In this document: piece after piece, positions 1 through 9,889 of the stretch
Numbering within the stretch: the first letter of the stretch is position 1
How the letters are laid out: every line of letters starts with the position of its first letter
Source: Rhizobiaceae bacterium
Lineage (GTDB): Bacteria > Pseudomonadota > Alphaproteobacteria > Rhizobiales > Rhizobiaceae
Assembly (NCBI GenBank): GCA_013214695.1
Contig: JABSRX010000018.1
Span: 1-33,495, forward strand
Direction: 5' to 3'
DNA length: 33,495 nucleotides
Notes under the pieces: model-generated
Told to the model about the DNA's origin: nothing
Seen by the model: only the letters and a program-made list of their open reading frames with translations
The model's database searches: none
Made by a program: the position numbers and the translations under genes

Positions 1-34
1 TTAGGCATAGTTTACTATTGCCGGAGCCTGCGTC

Positions 35-2455
35 ATGTCTCGACCAGTTTTACTTAAACTCTCTCTCGCCCTCTTTGCCTCCGTCGGATTAAGCGCTTTG
101 GTGTCTGGTCCCTCAGCAGCTGCTGATTGCATCATTAATGACCCCGCAACTCTGCTGAATGGCAATGGCGGTGTTGGAGATTGTGACCCGCTCACCTTTG
201 GCGAAGGCGATACCTTGGTACTTGAGGATACCGATCTTCAGGTTCATTCAACCGATACGCCTGCACTCGCGATCGGCGCGGACGGAAACCTGATCAATGG
301 TGCGTCGATCGTCAACAGAGGCACAATCGATTTCATCGGTAATTTGGAGAACCTCTCAGCAGTCGAGTACCACGGCAACCAAGCCAACATCTTCAATTAT
401 GGATCGATTACCGCGACCAACGCAGAACGAGACCCCAGCTCAGGATTGGCTGGAAATGACGGCATTTGAGTCTTGGGAAATAATGCAACAATCGACAACT
501 TTGGCGTCATCCGTGCCGAAGGCAACAAGGGCAGGGGCATTTTTGCAGAGGGAATTGGCAATAAGATCACCAACCGCACGGGCGGTCAGATCAGCACATT
601 CGGGACACAGGATAACTCCCATGGCATACTCGGCGTCGGTGACGGCGTAACCGTAATCAATGAAGCAGGCGCTACAATCGCAACGCTGGGTCGTGTGAGC
701 AAGGGAATCCAAGTACAGGGTGGTGAGGGCGCCAAGGTCATCAACTACGGTTTGATCACGGCAAAAGGTTATAATTCCGGGGGTATTCGGGCGATAGGTG
801 ACCGGGCTTACGCTGCGAACTACGGGACTATTTCGCTCACGGAGCTCTCAATCGATGACTACGGAAACGGCATCACCATCGATAGGCCAACCAGCTGGGC
901 ATACAATTTTGGAACGATCACGGTTGCTGGCGGGGACGGCTTGGGCAGTTTTGGCATGAACATTGGTCGTACAGAAGCCTGGGAGGGATGCGATCCATTG
1001 GATCTTCCAGACTCCGGATGTAATCCCGACGATCTTGGCGCGGCGGTCAATTACGGACTGATTGATACCTATGGCGAGCAGAATGTCGGCATGCTTGCTG
1101 ACGACTATGGTGTTTCTTTAATCAATCACGGTCAGATCATAACGCGCAAGGAGCGCAGCCACGGTATGCGCAGTCAGGGAGCCGGTTTGCTGACCGTGGA
1201 GAATTCCGGCTTTATCAAAGTGAATGACTTTGACGGCAGCGACAAGTCTTTCGCAATCATGATGACCCCGAATGGCAACGGCTATGTCGACGGCACAACC
1301 TTTCATCTCAAGCTTAATCGCGGTTCAGTGCTGGTGGGAGATGTTGCCCTGAGGCGGCCGGATCATTCCATTGTGGAATTCGGTTCGGGCCTCTCTGCCG
1401 TTGTTCGTGTCGACGAAGAATGGTTCTTTCGCCGTTCAGGCGTGGAATCCCCCGAAGACTTCGAAGAAGTCGTGACACTCAATTCTGCCAGCGGCATTCA
1501 CTTTACGCGCGACTATATACTCTATGCGGCCGACACCACCGATTACGTCGCCCAGGAGGCTGTCATGGGTGAGTTGACCCGTGCTGTGCAGTCGGCGATC
1601 TCGGCCCGGTTGCGCAACCCGCAAACGCAGCCCGAACTGGAAGCTCAGCAAGGGCGTTCCTTTGGACAATTTTGCCAGGGGCTCTGGTTCACCTCATTTG
1701 GCGGCTACGCCAAAAGTGACGGTGGTGACGCCTATGCCGGCTACCGTGGCTGGACATCCGGCACGGCTATGGGCTGCGAACTGGACGGGGGCTACGGCGC
1801 CCATTTTGGCTTGTCCTATGCATCGGTGGAGCCCGATGGCGATATTGATTACTTCGCAGTTGAAAATTTTGGTGGCTTTGTCGGTCTGGAGGGGGATGTG
1901 CCCGGTGCACCCGTTCGCTACTCCCTCACTGTCGGCTATGCCCACCAGAAGCACGAACGCTATCTGTCGGATAACCGGATTCAACTGATAGGGCTCGATA
2001 AAGCTGACGACAATTATGCCAGCGCCTACGTGACTCCCACGCTTGCGATGCAACTTCCCGATGTTGGACTGGGACGATTTGATTTGCAGCTCAGCTACAC
2101 CGCCATCTGGTATTCCGAACATGACTTTGAATTTGCTCAATCAGATGCCGACCTTTCGATCGACGAAAGCTTCTCCAATGCTGTCAGCGCCCAACTGGCC
2201 CACTCGGTGACGATGCAAAACGGCAACGTGTTCAGCATCGGTGGTGGCGTGTCCTGGCAGCAGCGCATGGACACCGGCCTGACCTTTGGTGGTGAGTCGT
2301 TTGACATGGCAGACCCCCGCGATGCCGACGAGGCGCTGATGGGGCAAGCATTTATCGGCATGAGCGCCCCGACTGGCCTGTGGACCCGGGTAGCAGCCAC
2401 AATCGGCCAGGACGAGCAGTACGGCGTGTCTGTTGGCGCAGGAATGCGGTTTTAA
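35..2455 (+). pseudogene. Autotransporter-type outer membrane protein (signal peptide, pectin-lyase-like repeats, C-terminal beta-barrel) interrupted by an in-frame TGA at 467-469
   Basis: ORFs 35..469 and 473..2455 are in the same frame and separated only by TGA GTC. The first has a signal peptide (MSRPVLLKLSLALFASVGLSALVSGPSAAA). The second has repeated G-I-x-x-x-G...NYG/NFG motifs and ends in a beta-barrel-like segment with terminal Phe (GAGMRF). Confidence 0.75.
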
Positions 2456-2462
2456 GGGCAGC

Positions 2463-2482
2463 GGGCGGCGGCGAGACCGCCC
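2463..2482 (-). terminator. Possible terminator hairpin downstream of the tRNA pair
   Basis: gggcgg-cggcgaga-ccgccc inverted repeat just 3' of tRNA-Val on the - strand; no strong U-tract. Confidence 0.25.
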
Positions 2483-2495
2483 ATGGGCGAGCGGA

Positions 2496-2571
<76 letters not shown>

Positions 2572-2615
2572 AACATTTGCCTTTCGGCATCTATGTCCAC
2601 TCTTCCGAGGAAAAG

Positions 2616-2692
2616 TGGCGCGAGTGACGAGACTCGAACTCGCGACCTCCGGCGTGACAGGCCGGCACTCTAACCAACTGAGCTACACCCGC
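2616..2692 (-). tRNA. tRNA-Asp (anticodon GTC)
   Basis: Reverse complement GCGGGTGTAGCTCAGTTGGTTAGAGTGCCGGCCTGTCACGCCGGAGGTCGCGAGTTCGAGTCTCGTCACTCGCGCCA; 77 nt with encoded CCA. Confidence 0.97.
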
Positions 2693-2731
2693 GTGGGTCG
2701 AAGGATGGTTTGGTCCTTCGGGTCGACAGAC

Positions 2732-2760
2732 GCAATACGTATCCGCCGCGGGTAAGTCAA
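2732..2760 (-). promoter_or_regulatory. Candidate sigma70-type promoter for the tRNA-Asp/tRNA-Val unit
   Basis: Reverse complement contains TTGACT-17 nt-TATTGC about 40 nt upstream of tRNA-Asp. The -10 match is weak. Confidence 0.35.
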
Positions 2761-2918
2761 GCAGGTTTCTCCAAAAATGCATGCAATTTGAGAACAATAT
2801 TTACGGCGTCGATAAAGCGGAGTTCTCCACCCGATTTCGCGGCCCGTTTGGCCAGCCCGTCTTGCTTTGATCTTCCGCCTCGGCTATCGCTGTCCGTAAC
2901 ACTTCTTGGGAGCCTGTT

Positions 2919-3284
2919 ATGCAAGAATTGCTGCTTTCCTATCTACCTGTTTTGATCTTCATGGGCGTTGCTCTGGCAATCGGCCTGGCATTGCTGATCG
3001 CCCCTTTCATTGTCGCTTACAAAGCCCCCAATGATGAGAAGCTTTCAGCCTATGAGTGCGGCTTCAACGCGTTTGATGACGCCCGCATGAAATTCGATGT
3101 GCGATTCTATCTCGTCGCCATCTTGTTCATCATTTTTGACCTCGAGGTCGCCTTCCTGTTCCCGTGGGCCGTCAGCTTCGGTGGCCTGGGCTGGTTTGGT
3201 TTCTGGTCGATGATGATCTTCCTGGCCGTGCTGACCATCGGCTTTATCTACGAATGGAAAAAGGGCGCGTTGGAATGGGATTGA
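2919..3284 (+). CDS. nuoA: NADH-quinone oxidoreductase subunit A
   Basis: NuoA-like protein ([48 protein letters not shown]); first gene of the nuo operon. Confidence 0.97.
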   Translation: MQELLLSYLPVLIFMGVALAIGLALLIAPFIVAYKAPNDEKLSAYECGFNAFDDARMKFDVRFYLVAILFIIFDLEVAFLFPWAVSFGGLGWFGFWSMMIFLAVLTIGFIYEWKKGALEWD

Positions 3285-3325
3285 TCCCGCCGTATCCCAA
3301 CGCCGCCAACCTGCAAAAGAAATAG

Positions 3326-3907
3326 ATGTCCATGCAAGACAATTCCTCAACCCTCATCGCGCCGACGCCGAAGGGTGTCATTGACCCGAATACCGGCCAG
3401 CCCATCGGGCAGGACAGCCCGTTTTTTGGCGAGATCAATGACGAGCTGGCGGATAAGGGCTTTATCGTCACCTCAACCGATGACCTGATCAACTGGGCCC
3501 GCACCGGCTCGTTGATGTGGATGACCTTTGGTCTGGCCTGCTGCGCTGTTGAAATGATGCAGCTGTCCATGCCGCGCTACGATGCCGAGCGTTTCGGCTT
3601 CGCCCCGCGCGCCTCACCGCGTCAGTCTGATGTGATGATCGTCGCCGGCACGCTGACCAACAAAATGGCTCCGGCGCTGCGCAAGGTTTACGACCAGATG
3701 CCCGAGCCACGCTACGTGATCTCCATGGGCTCCTGCGCCAATGGCGGTGGATACTATCACTATTCCTATTCGGTGGTGCGCGGCTGTGACCGCATCGTTC
3801 CTGTCGACATCTATGTGCCTGGTTGCCCGCCAACCGCGGAAGCGCTGCTCTACGGCGTGTTGATGTTGCAGAAAAAAATCCGCCGTACCGGCACGATCGA
3901 GCGCTAG
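3326..3907 (+). CDS. nuoB: NADH-quinone oxidoreductase subunit B
   Basis: [55 protein letters not shown] [4Fe-4S] N2 ligand motifs. Confidence 0.98.
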   Translation: MSMQDNSSTLIAPTPKGVIDPNTGQPIGQDSPFFGEINDELADKGFIVTSTDDLINWARTGSLMWMTFGLACCAVEMMQLSMPRYDAERFGFAPRASPRQSDVMIVAGTLTNKMAPALRKVYDQMPEPRYVISMGSCANGGGYYHYSYSVVRGCDRIVPVDIYVPGCPPTAEALLYGVLMLQKKIRRTGTIER

Positions 3908-3916
3908 GGGGCTGTC

Positions 3917-4528
3917 ATGGACGTTTCTGACCTGATGGACCTGAAGGCCTATGTCGGCGAGAAGCTCGAAGGCAAAATCGATGCTGCTGAAATCGCCTAT
4001 GAAGAGCTGAACCTGACCACCTCGGCCGACAATATTGTCGCCGTGATGAAATTCCTGCGCGATGACGTGCAGACGCAGTTTCATTCTTTCATCGACATCT
4101 GTGGTGTTGATTATCCCGAACGGGCTCAGCGTTTTGAGGTGGTGTATCATCTGCTCAGCCCGCGCCAGAACATGCGCGTCCGGGTCCGCCTGAAAACCGA
4201 CGCCGACACACCGGTGCCTAGTGTGGTGGAAATCTATCCCGGCGCTGACTGGTTCGAACGTGAGGCTTATGATTTGTACGGCATCCTGTTTACCGGCCAT
4301 CCGGATCTGCGCCGCCTGCTGACCGATTACGGTTTTGAGGGCCATCCGCTGCGCAAGGACTTCCCGCTGACCGGTTTCACCGAAGTGCGCTACGACGATG
4401 CCCAGAAGCGGGTCGTCTATGAGCCTGTCGAACTGCGCCAGGAATTCAGAAATTTTGACTTTCTCTCGCCGTGGGAAGGCACCGATTATGTGCTGCCCGG
4501 CGATGAAAAAGAAACGAAGGCAAACTGA
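3917..4528 (+). CDS. nuoC: NADH-quinone oxidoreductase subunit C
   Basis: [67 protein letters not shown] signature. Confidence 0.97.
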   Translation: MDVSDLMDLKAYVGEKLEGKIDAAEIAYEELNLTTSADNIVAVMKFLRDDVQTQFHSFIDICGVDYPERAQRFEVVYHLLSPRQNMRVRVRLKTDADTPVPSVVEIYPGADWFEREAYDLYGILFTGHPDLRRLLTDYGFEGHPLRKDFPLTGFTEVRYDDAQKRVVYEPVELRQEFRNFDFLSPWEGTDYVLPGDEKETKAN

Positions 4529-4530
4529 CC

Positions 4531-5721
4531 ATGTCAGAAGTTGATATCCGCAATTTTAACATCAACTTTGGTCCTCAGCATCCGGCGGCCCACGGCGTTC
4601 TGCGCCTGGTGCTGGAACTGGATGGCGAGGTTGTCGAGCGGGTTGATCCGCATATCGGCCTGCTGCACCGCGGTACCGAGAAGCTGATCGAGCAGAAAAC
4701 CTATCTGCAGGCGATGCCGTATTTCGACCGCCTCGACTATGTGGCGCCGATGAACCAGGAGCATGCTTTTTGTCTGGCGACGGAAAAACTGCTGGGTCTG
4801 GAAGTGCCAAAGCGCGGCCAGCTGATTCGCGTTCTTTATTCTGAAATCGGTCGTATCCTGTCGCATCTGCTGAACATCACCACGCAGGCCATGGACGTTG
4901 GCGCGCTGACGCCACCGCTATGGGGCTTTGAAGAGCGTGAAAAGCTGATGGTCTTCTACGAAAGAGCCTCTGGTTCACGCATGCATGCGGCTTACTTCCG
5001 TCCAGGTGGTGTACATCAGGATCTGCCAACCAAGCTGATCGAAGACATCGGCGTGTGGTGCGACGAGTTCCCGGCGATGATCGACGACATCGATACGCTG
5101 TTGACCCAGAACCGTATTTTCAAACAACGCAATGTCGATATCGGCATCATCTCGTTGGAAGATGCCTGGGCCTGGGGTTTCTCCGGGGTGATGGTCCGCG
5201 GCTCTGGCGCGGCCTGGGATCTGCGCAAGTCGCAGCCTTACGAGTGTTACGACGAACTGGAATTCGACATTCCTGTCGGCAAGAACTGTGACAATTACGA
5301 TCGCTATCTGATCCGCATGCTGGAAATGCGTGAATCGACCAAGATCATGAAGCAGTGTGTTGAGAAACTGCTGTCGCCGGAAGGGCAAGGTCCTGTTTCC
5401 TCCGTGGATGGTAAGGCCGTTCCACCGAAGCGCGGCGAGATGAAAAAGTCGATGGAAGCTCTGATCCATCACTTCAAGCTCTACACCGAAGGTTTCAAGG
5501 TCCCGGCCGGTGAAGTCTACGCCGCTGTGGAAGCGCCCAAAGGCGAATTCGGCGTCTATCTGGTGTCCGATGGCAGCAACAAACCGTATCGTTGCAAGTT
5601 GCGCGCCCCTGGTTTCGCCCATCTTCAGGCCATGGATTACATGTGCAAAGGCCATATGCTGGCTGACGTTGGTGCAGTTCTTGGATCGATGGACATCGTG
5701 TTTGGAGAAGTGGACCGCTAA
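4531..5721 (+). CDS. nuoD: NADH-quinone oxidoreductase subunit D
   Basis: [36 protein letters not shown]; 396 aa full length. Confidence 0.98.
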   Translation: MSEVDIRNFNINFGPQHPAAHGVLRLVLELDGEVVERVDPHIGLLHRGTEKLIEQKTYLQAMPYFDRLDYVAPMNQEHAFCLATEKLLGLEVPKRGQLIRVLYSEIGRILSHLLNITTQAMDVGALTPPLWGFEEREKLMVFYERASGSRMHAAYFRPGGVHQDLPTKLIEDIGVWCDEFPAMIDDIDTLLTQNRIFKQRNVDIGIISLEDAWAWGFSGVMVRGSGAAWDLRKSQPYECYDELEFDIPVGKNCDNYDRYLIRMLEMRESTKIMKQCVEKLLSPEGQGPVSSVDGKAVPPKRGEMKKSMEALIHHFKLYTEGFKVPAGEVYAAVEAPKGEFGVYLVSDGSNKPYRCKLRAPGFAHLQAMDYMCKGHMLADVGAVLGSMDIVFGEVDR

Positions 5722-5737
5722 GCGGTCCCCATCCCTT
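5712..5737 (+). terminator. Terminator-like hairpin with the nuoD stop codon in its loop
   Basis: GGACCGC-TAA-GCGGTCC (perfect 7-bp stem; loop TAA is the nuoD stop), then ccatcccTTTTT starting about 6-7 nt later. Confidence 0.5.
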
Positions 5738-5814
5738 TTTCACCGCTTAACCGGCTATTTAGCTCCACGCCTTAGGATTTGTTCTACAAACGAATACTGA
5801 CAAGGCATGCCCTT

Positions 5815-6780
5815 ATGCAATCGCTGAAAAAGCCATCCATCAAGCTGGACTGGAACAACGGCTCCGTTGACGGTGCCAACTGGCGCGAGCGGGCAGGTTT
5901 GGCCTTGCTCAGACTGGCGGCCGTCGCGACGCGTTCGCCGGAACGTCCCGGCTTTTCAAAAATGGCAGCCGGCATCTCGGCACTGTTTCCCAGCGACAAG
6001 TTCATCCGGGTGCAATTCGACGACGACACGGTCTACCAGTTCCCTTATGGCGACGCTTATTGGAGTGTGCTCTGCGCCCCGGGCTTTCGCTACGAACCGG
6101 AAATCGACGGTTTTGTCCGTCGCTGCGCGCGCGAAAACATCGATTATGTGTTTTTGGATTGCGGCGCCAACTTTGGCTATTGGTCCTGCCGCACCTCTTC
6201 AAAGGCGGCAGGCGGGCAGCGCGCGATTGCTATTGAAGCCTCGAGCGAAAGCTATGGACACGCGATGCGCAACCGGGCTTTGAACGACAACAGATTTGAG
6301 GCGCATCACCGGGCAATCAGCGACGAAAACGGTCAGGCAGTGACGCTGTTTGGCGGACACAAGCATGAGCAAAGATCGCTCATTGCCATGTCCGAGACCG
6401 ATTGCGGCACCGAAACCGTGCGCACGGTGAATCTCGATGGCCTGAACAGTGTCGATCTGGCCCATGAAAAGACCGTGGTGAAGCTCGATGTCGAGGGCAT
6501 GGAGGTGCGGGCGTTGGAAGGGGGCACGCAATGGCTGAACGGCGACGCTCTGGTGATATTTGAAGATCATGGCAGCGATCGCGATCATTTGACGGCCAAA
6601 GCCATGAAAGAGCGCTTTGGATTGCGGATTTTTGCCGGGTCGCCGACAGGTGAATTCACCGAAATTGTTGATTTTGAACAACTAACCCGGCTGAAGAAAG
6701 TGCGCCGCAAGGGCTATGATTTCTTCGCCAGCGCCAGTCCGTTCTGGATCGATTTTATGCTCACAGCGCCGTCGCGCTAG
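5815..6780 (+). CDS. FkbM family SAM-dependent methyltransferase
   Basis: YVFLDCGANFGYWSCRTSS (SAM motif I), AIAIEASSESYGHAMRNRALN, VVKLDVEGMEVRALEGG motifs. The ORF can extend to TTG 5779; ATG 5815 preferred. Confidence 0.85.
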   Translation: MQSLKKPSIKLDWNNGSVDGANWRERAGLALLRLAAVATRSPERPGFSKMAAGISALFPSDKFIRVQFDDDTVYQFPYGDAYWSVLCAPGFRYEPEIDGFVRRCARENIDYVFLDCGANFGYWSCRTSSKAAGGQRAIAIEASSESYGHAMRNRALNDNRFEAHHRAISDENGQAVTLFGGHKHEQRSLIAMSETDCGTETVRTVNLDGLNSVDLAHEKTVVKLDVEGMEVRALEGGTQWLNGDALVIFEDHGSDRDHLTAKAMKERFGLRIFAGSPTGEFTEIVDFEQLTRLKKVRRKGYDFFASASPFWIDFMLTAPSR

Positions 6781-6903
6781 GCGTCCGCAGGTTGTGGACA
6801 ATTAATGCCAACTTATTGCTCTCATAAGCCCGCATAGACTGGCAATTCCCTAAACCTGTGCTAATAGAGTGCCGAGCCTAATAACTTTCCGGTCACCATT
6901 TGC

Positions 6904-7950
6904 ATGTCGGTACGTCGTCTCGCTGAAGACTCAGTTCAACCCGCCAGTTTTGCCTTTAATCGCAGCAATGCGGCATGGGCGAAAAAGAAGCTGAAAGACT
7001 ATCCCAAGGGACGTGAGGCATCTGCCGTAATCCCGCTCCTGATGCGTGCGCAAGAACAAGATGGATGGGTCACCAAAGCCGCCATCGAACATGTCGCCGA
7101 AATGCTCGACATGCCGCTGATCCGGGTCCTGGAGGTCGCCACCTTCTACACCCAATTCCAATTGGCGCCGGTTGGCAAACGCGCACATATCCAGGTTTGC
7201 GGCACAACACCTTGCATGCTGCGTGGCGCTGAAGATCTGATCAAGGTCTGCAAAAAGAAGATCTCGCCAAATCCCTTTGAAGTGACCGAAGACGGTAACC
7301 TTTCTTGGGAAGAGGTGGAGTGCCAGGGCGCCTGCGTGAACGCGCCAATGGTGATGATCTTCAAGGACAGCTACGAAGACCTGACCGCCGAGCAGATGGA
7401 AGAAATCATCGACAAGTTTGCCGCCGGCAAGGGCGATGAAGTGATGCCCGGACCGCAGATTGACCGCATCTATTCAGCGCCCGAAGGCGGCCTGACATCG
7501 CTGACCGGCAAGCCGGTTGTAGCGAAGAAATCGGCCGCCAAGAAGGCGCCGGCAAAGGCTGCAGCGAAAAAGGCTGCTCCAGCGACCAAGGCCAAACCTG
7601 CTGCAAAGATTGCCGGCAATATTGGCAAAGCCTCTGCCAAGCCTAAAGCGGCACCGAAAGCCAAGGCTGAGGACAAGGGCAAGCCGCCAGCAATGCGCAA
7701 GCCGGCCAAGCCGGATGATCTGAAGCTGATTTCAGGCGTTGGTCCGAAGCTGGAAGGCGTTCTCAACGGATTGGGCATCTACAAGTTCGAGCAGATCTCC
7801 AAATGGAAGAAGGCCGAGCGCGAATGGGTAGATGGGTATTTGAAATTCAAAGGCCGTATTGACCGCGACGATTGGGTCAAGCAGGCCAAAGCATTGGCCA
7901 AGGGTGGCGAGGAAGAATACATCCGCGTCTTTGGCAAAAAGCCGCGGTGA
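6904..7950 (+). CDS. nuoE: NADH-quinone oxidoreductase subunit E with Lys/Ala/Pro-rich linker and C-terminal helix-hairpin-helix-like domain
   Basis: [2Fe-2S] ligand regions VCGTTPCMLRGAEDL and VECQGACVNAPMVMI, then an AKAAAKKAAPATKAKPAAK linker and DDLKLISGVGPKLEGVLNGLGIYKFEQISKW. Confidence 0.97.
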   Translation: MSVRRLAEDSVQPASFAFNRSNAAWAKKKLKDYPKGREASAVIPLLMRAQEQDGWVTKAAIEHVAEMLDMPLIRVLEVATFYTQFQLAPVGKRAHIQVCGTTPCMLRGAEDLIKVCKKKISPNPFEVTEDGNLSWEEVECQGACVNAPMVMIFKDSYEDLTAEQMEEIIDKFAAGKGDEVMPGPQIDRIYSAPEGGLTSLTGKPVVAKKSAAKKAPAKAAAKKAAPATKAKPAAKIAGNIGKASAKPKAAPKAKAEDKGKPPAMRKPAKPDDLKLISGVGPKLEGVLNGLGIYKFEQISKWKKAEREWVDGYLKFKGRIDRDDWVKQAKALAKGGEEEYIRVFGKKPR

Positions 7951-7959
7951 AGGTGACAT

Positions 7960-9264
7960 ATGCTGCAAGATAAAGACCGGATTTTTACCAACATTTACGG
8001 CATCCATGACAAGTCGCTGAAAGGCGCCATGGCGCGTGGCCATTGGTCTGGCACAGCTGGCTTCATCAAGAATGGCCGTGACTGGGTGATCGAGCAGACC
8101 AAGGCCTCTGGCTTGCGCGGTCGCGGTGGCGCCGGCTTCCCGACAGGTTTGAAATGGTCGTTCATGCCCAAGGAAGTGGGCGAGCGTCCCCATTACCTGG
8201 TCATCAATGCCGACGAATCAGAGCCCGGTACCTGTAAAGACCGCGATATCATGCGCCACGATCCGCACACGCTGATCGAAGGCTGCCTGATTGCTGGTTT
8301 CGCCATGGGTGCGCATGCCTGCTACATCTATGTGCGCGGCGAATATATGCGCGAGCGTGAGGCGCTCGAGGCGGCGATCAACGAGTGTTACGAAGCCAAG
8401 CTGTTGGGCAAGAACAACAAGAATGGCTGGGATTACGACATCTACGTCCATCACGGGGCAGGGGCCTATATCTGTGGTGAAGAAACGGCGTTGCTGGAAT
8501 CGCTGGAAGGCAAAAAAGGCCAGCCACGCCTGAAGCCGCCATTCCCGGCCAATGTCGGTCTGTATGGCTGCCCGACCACCGTCAACAACGTCGAATCGGT
8601 GGCCGTGGTGCCGACCATTTTGCGGCGTGGCGCGGATTGGTTTGCTTCTTTCGGTCGCGACAACAACCGCGGCACTAAGCTGTTCTGCGTGTCCGGTCAT
8701 GTGAACCGGCCTTGCACAGTCGAAGAGGAAATGAGCATTCCGTTCCGCGAGCTGATCGATAAGCATTGCGGCGGGGTGCGCGGCGGATCCGACAATCTGC
8801 TGGCGGTTATTCCAGGTGGCTCGTCTGTGCGTCTGGTTCCAGCTGAACAGATCATCGATTGCCCCATGGACTTTGATTCGCTGATGGCGCTGCAGTCCGG
8901 TCTCGGGACCGCTGCGGTCATCGTGATGGACAAGTCGACAGACATCATTCGTGCCATCGCGCGGCTCTCGGCTTTCTACAAGCATGAGTCCTGCGGTCAG
9001 TGCACCCCTTGCCGTGAAGGCACGGGTTGGATGTGGCGCGTCATGGAGCGCATGGTCGAAGGCCGTGCCCAGAAGCGCGAAATCGATATGCTGTTTGATG
9101 TGACCAAACAGATCGAAGGGCACACAATATGTGCGCTTGGCGATGCGGCGGCCTGGCCAATTCAGGGTCTGATCAATCATTTCCGTCCGGAAATGGAAGC
9201 GCGCATCGATAGCTACACATATCGTTCTGACAAGGACGGTGCCGTTCTTGAGGCGGCGGAGTAA
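7960..9264 (+). CDS. nuoF: NADH-quinone oxidoreductase subunit F
   Basis: [51 protein letters not shown] (FMN/NADH and N3 cluster motifs). Confidence 0.98.
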   Translation: MLQDKDRIFTNIYGIHDKSLKGAMARGHWSGTAGFIKNGRDWVIEQTKASGLRGRGGAGFPTGLKWSFMPKEVGERPHYLVINADESEPGTCKDRDIMRHDPHTLIEGCLIAGFAMGAHACYIYVRGEYMREREALEAAINECYEAKLLGKNNKNGWDYDIYVHHGAGAYICGEETALLESLEGKKGQPRLKPPFPANVGLYGCPTTVNNVESVAVVPTILRRGADWFASFGRDNNRGTKLFCVSGHVNRPCTVEEEMSIPFRELIDKHCGGVRGGSDNLLAVIPGGSSVRLVPAEQIIDCPMDFDSLMALQSGLGTAAVIVMDKSTDIIRAIARLSAFYKHESCGQCTPCREGTGWMWRVMERMVEGRAQKREIDMLFDVTKQIEGHTICALGDAAAWPIQGLINHFRPEMEARIDSYTYRSDKDGAVLEAAE

Positions 9265-9294
9265 GACGGGCCCAGGGGCAGTCGAGACGGGAGA

Positions 9295-9363
9295 ATGGAC
9301 ATGATGGAAGTGAAGTATCCTCATAGCCGCCAGCCGCAGCTCGATTCCTTTGGTGTGCGGTAG
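9295..9363 (+). CDS. Possible small ORF (22 aa, MDMMEVKYPHSRQPQLDSFGVR)
   Basis: Short ORF in the nuoF-DUF3291 gap, preceded by purine-rich gacgggaga; no independent support. Confidence 0.2.
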   Translation: MDMMEVKYPHSRQPQLDSFGVR

Positions 9364-9370
9364 GTGATCC

Positions 9371-9835
9371 ATGCATCTGGCGGAGCTCAACATATCGAAA
9401 TGGAAGGTAGACCCGGTGTCGGAAGCGGCCCGCGGGTTCACCGACAATGTTGCACGGGTCAACAGCCTGGCCGAGCGGTCACCCGGTTTCGTGTGGCGCA
9501 AGGTCGAGGAGGAACGGGATGAGCAGGGGGGTAACGCTGTTTGTGATGGCCCTGATGTGCTGATGACCTTGTCGGTCTGGGAAACGCCTCAGGATCTGGA
9601 AAAATTCGTTTGGAATACGGTTCACAAGAAGATCTACAACGGCAAGGCGCAGTGGTTCAGCGAGATGGAGAGCCATACCCTGGTCATGTGGTGGGTTGAA
9701 GAGGGCACGGTTCCGACCTTGGAAGAAGCAAAACAACGCCTTGACCATTTGGATGCAAACGGCGACAGCGACGAGGCCTTTGGCTGGTCGCACCTGCCGC
9801 ATGTGAAACTTTGGCAAGAGCAGCAGTGCGGATAG
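9371..9835 (+). CDS. DUF3291-family protein
   Basis: HLAELNISKWKVDPVSEAARGFTDNVARVNSLAERSPGFVWR...WETPQDLEKFVWNTVHKKIY...MWWVEEGTVPTLEEAKQRL matches the DUF3291 pattern; lies between nuoF and nuoG. Confidence 0.75.
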   Translation: MHLAELNISKWKVDPVSEAARGFTDNVARVNSLAERSPGFVWRKVEEERDEQGGNAVCDGPDVLMTLSVWETPQDLEKFVWNTVHKKIYNGKAQWFSEMESHTLVMWWVEEGTVPTLEEAKQRLDHLDANGDSDEAFGWSHLPHVKLWQEQQCG

Positions 9836-9889
9836 TAATTTAGACTTGGTGGCCCGACGGGCAACCGATGAGGACAGGAAAGATTGGCA

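Noticed and set aside
6788-6800. DnaA-box-like TTGTCCACA (- strand) near 6791-6799, and TTATCCACT near 32681-32689
   Set aside because: Each is a single site with a mismatch and no clustering or origin context; compatible with chance.
7530-7700. Repetitive aag/gcc-rich DNA in nuoE
   Set aside because: Explained by the Lys/Ala-rich protein linker; not a DNA repeat element or CRISPR.
8218-9501. 427-aa ORF antisense to nuoF
   Set aside because: Antisense to a highly conserved gene; composition is typical of a reverse-frame artefact.
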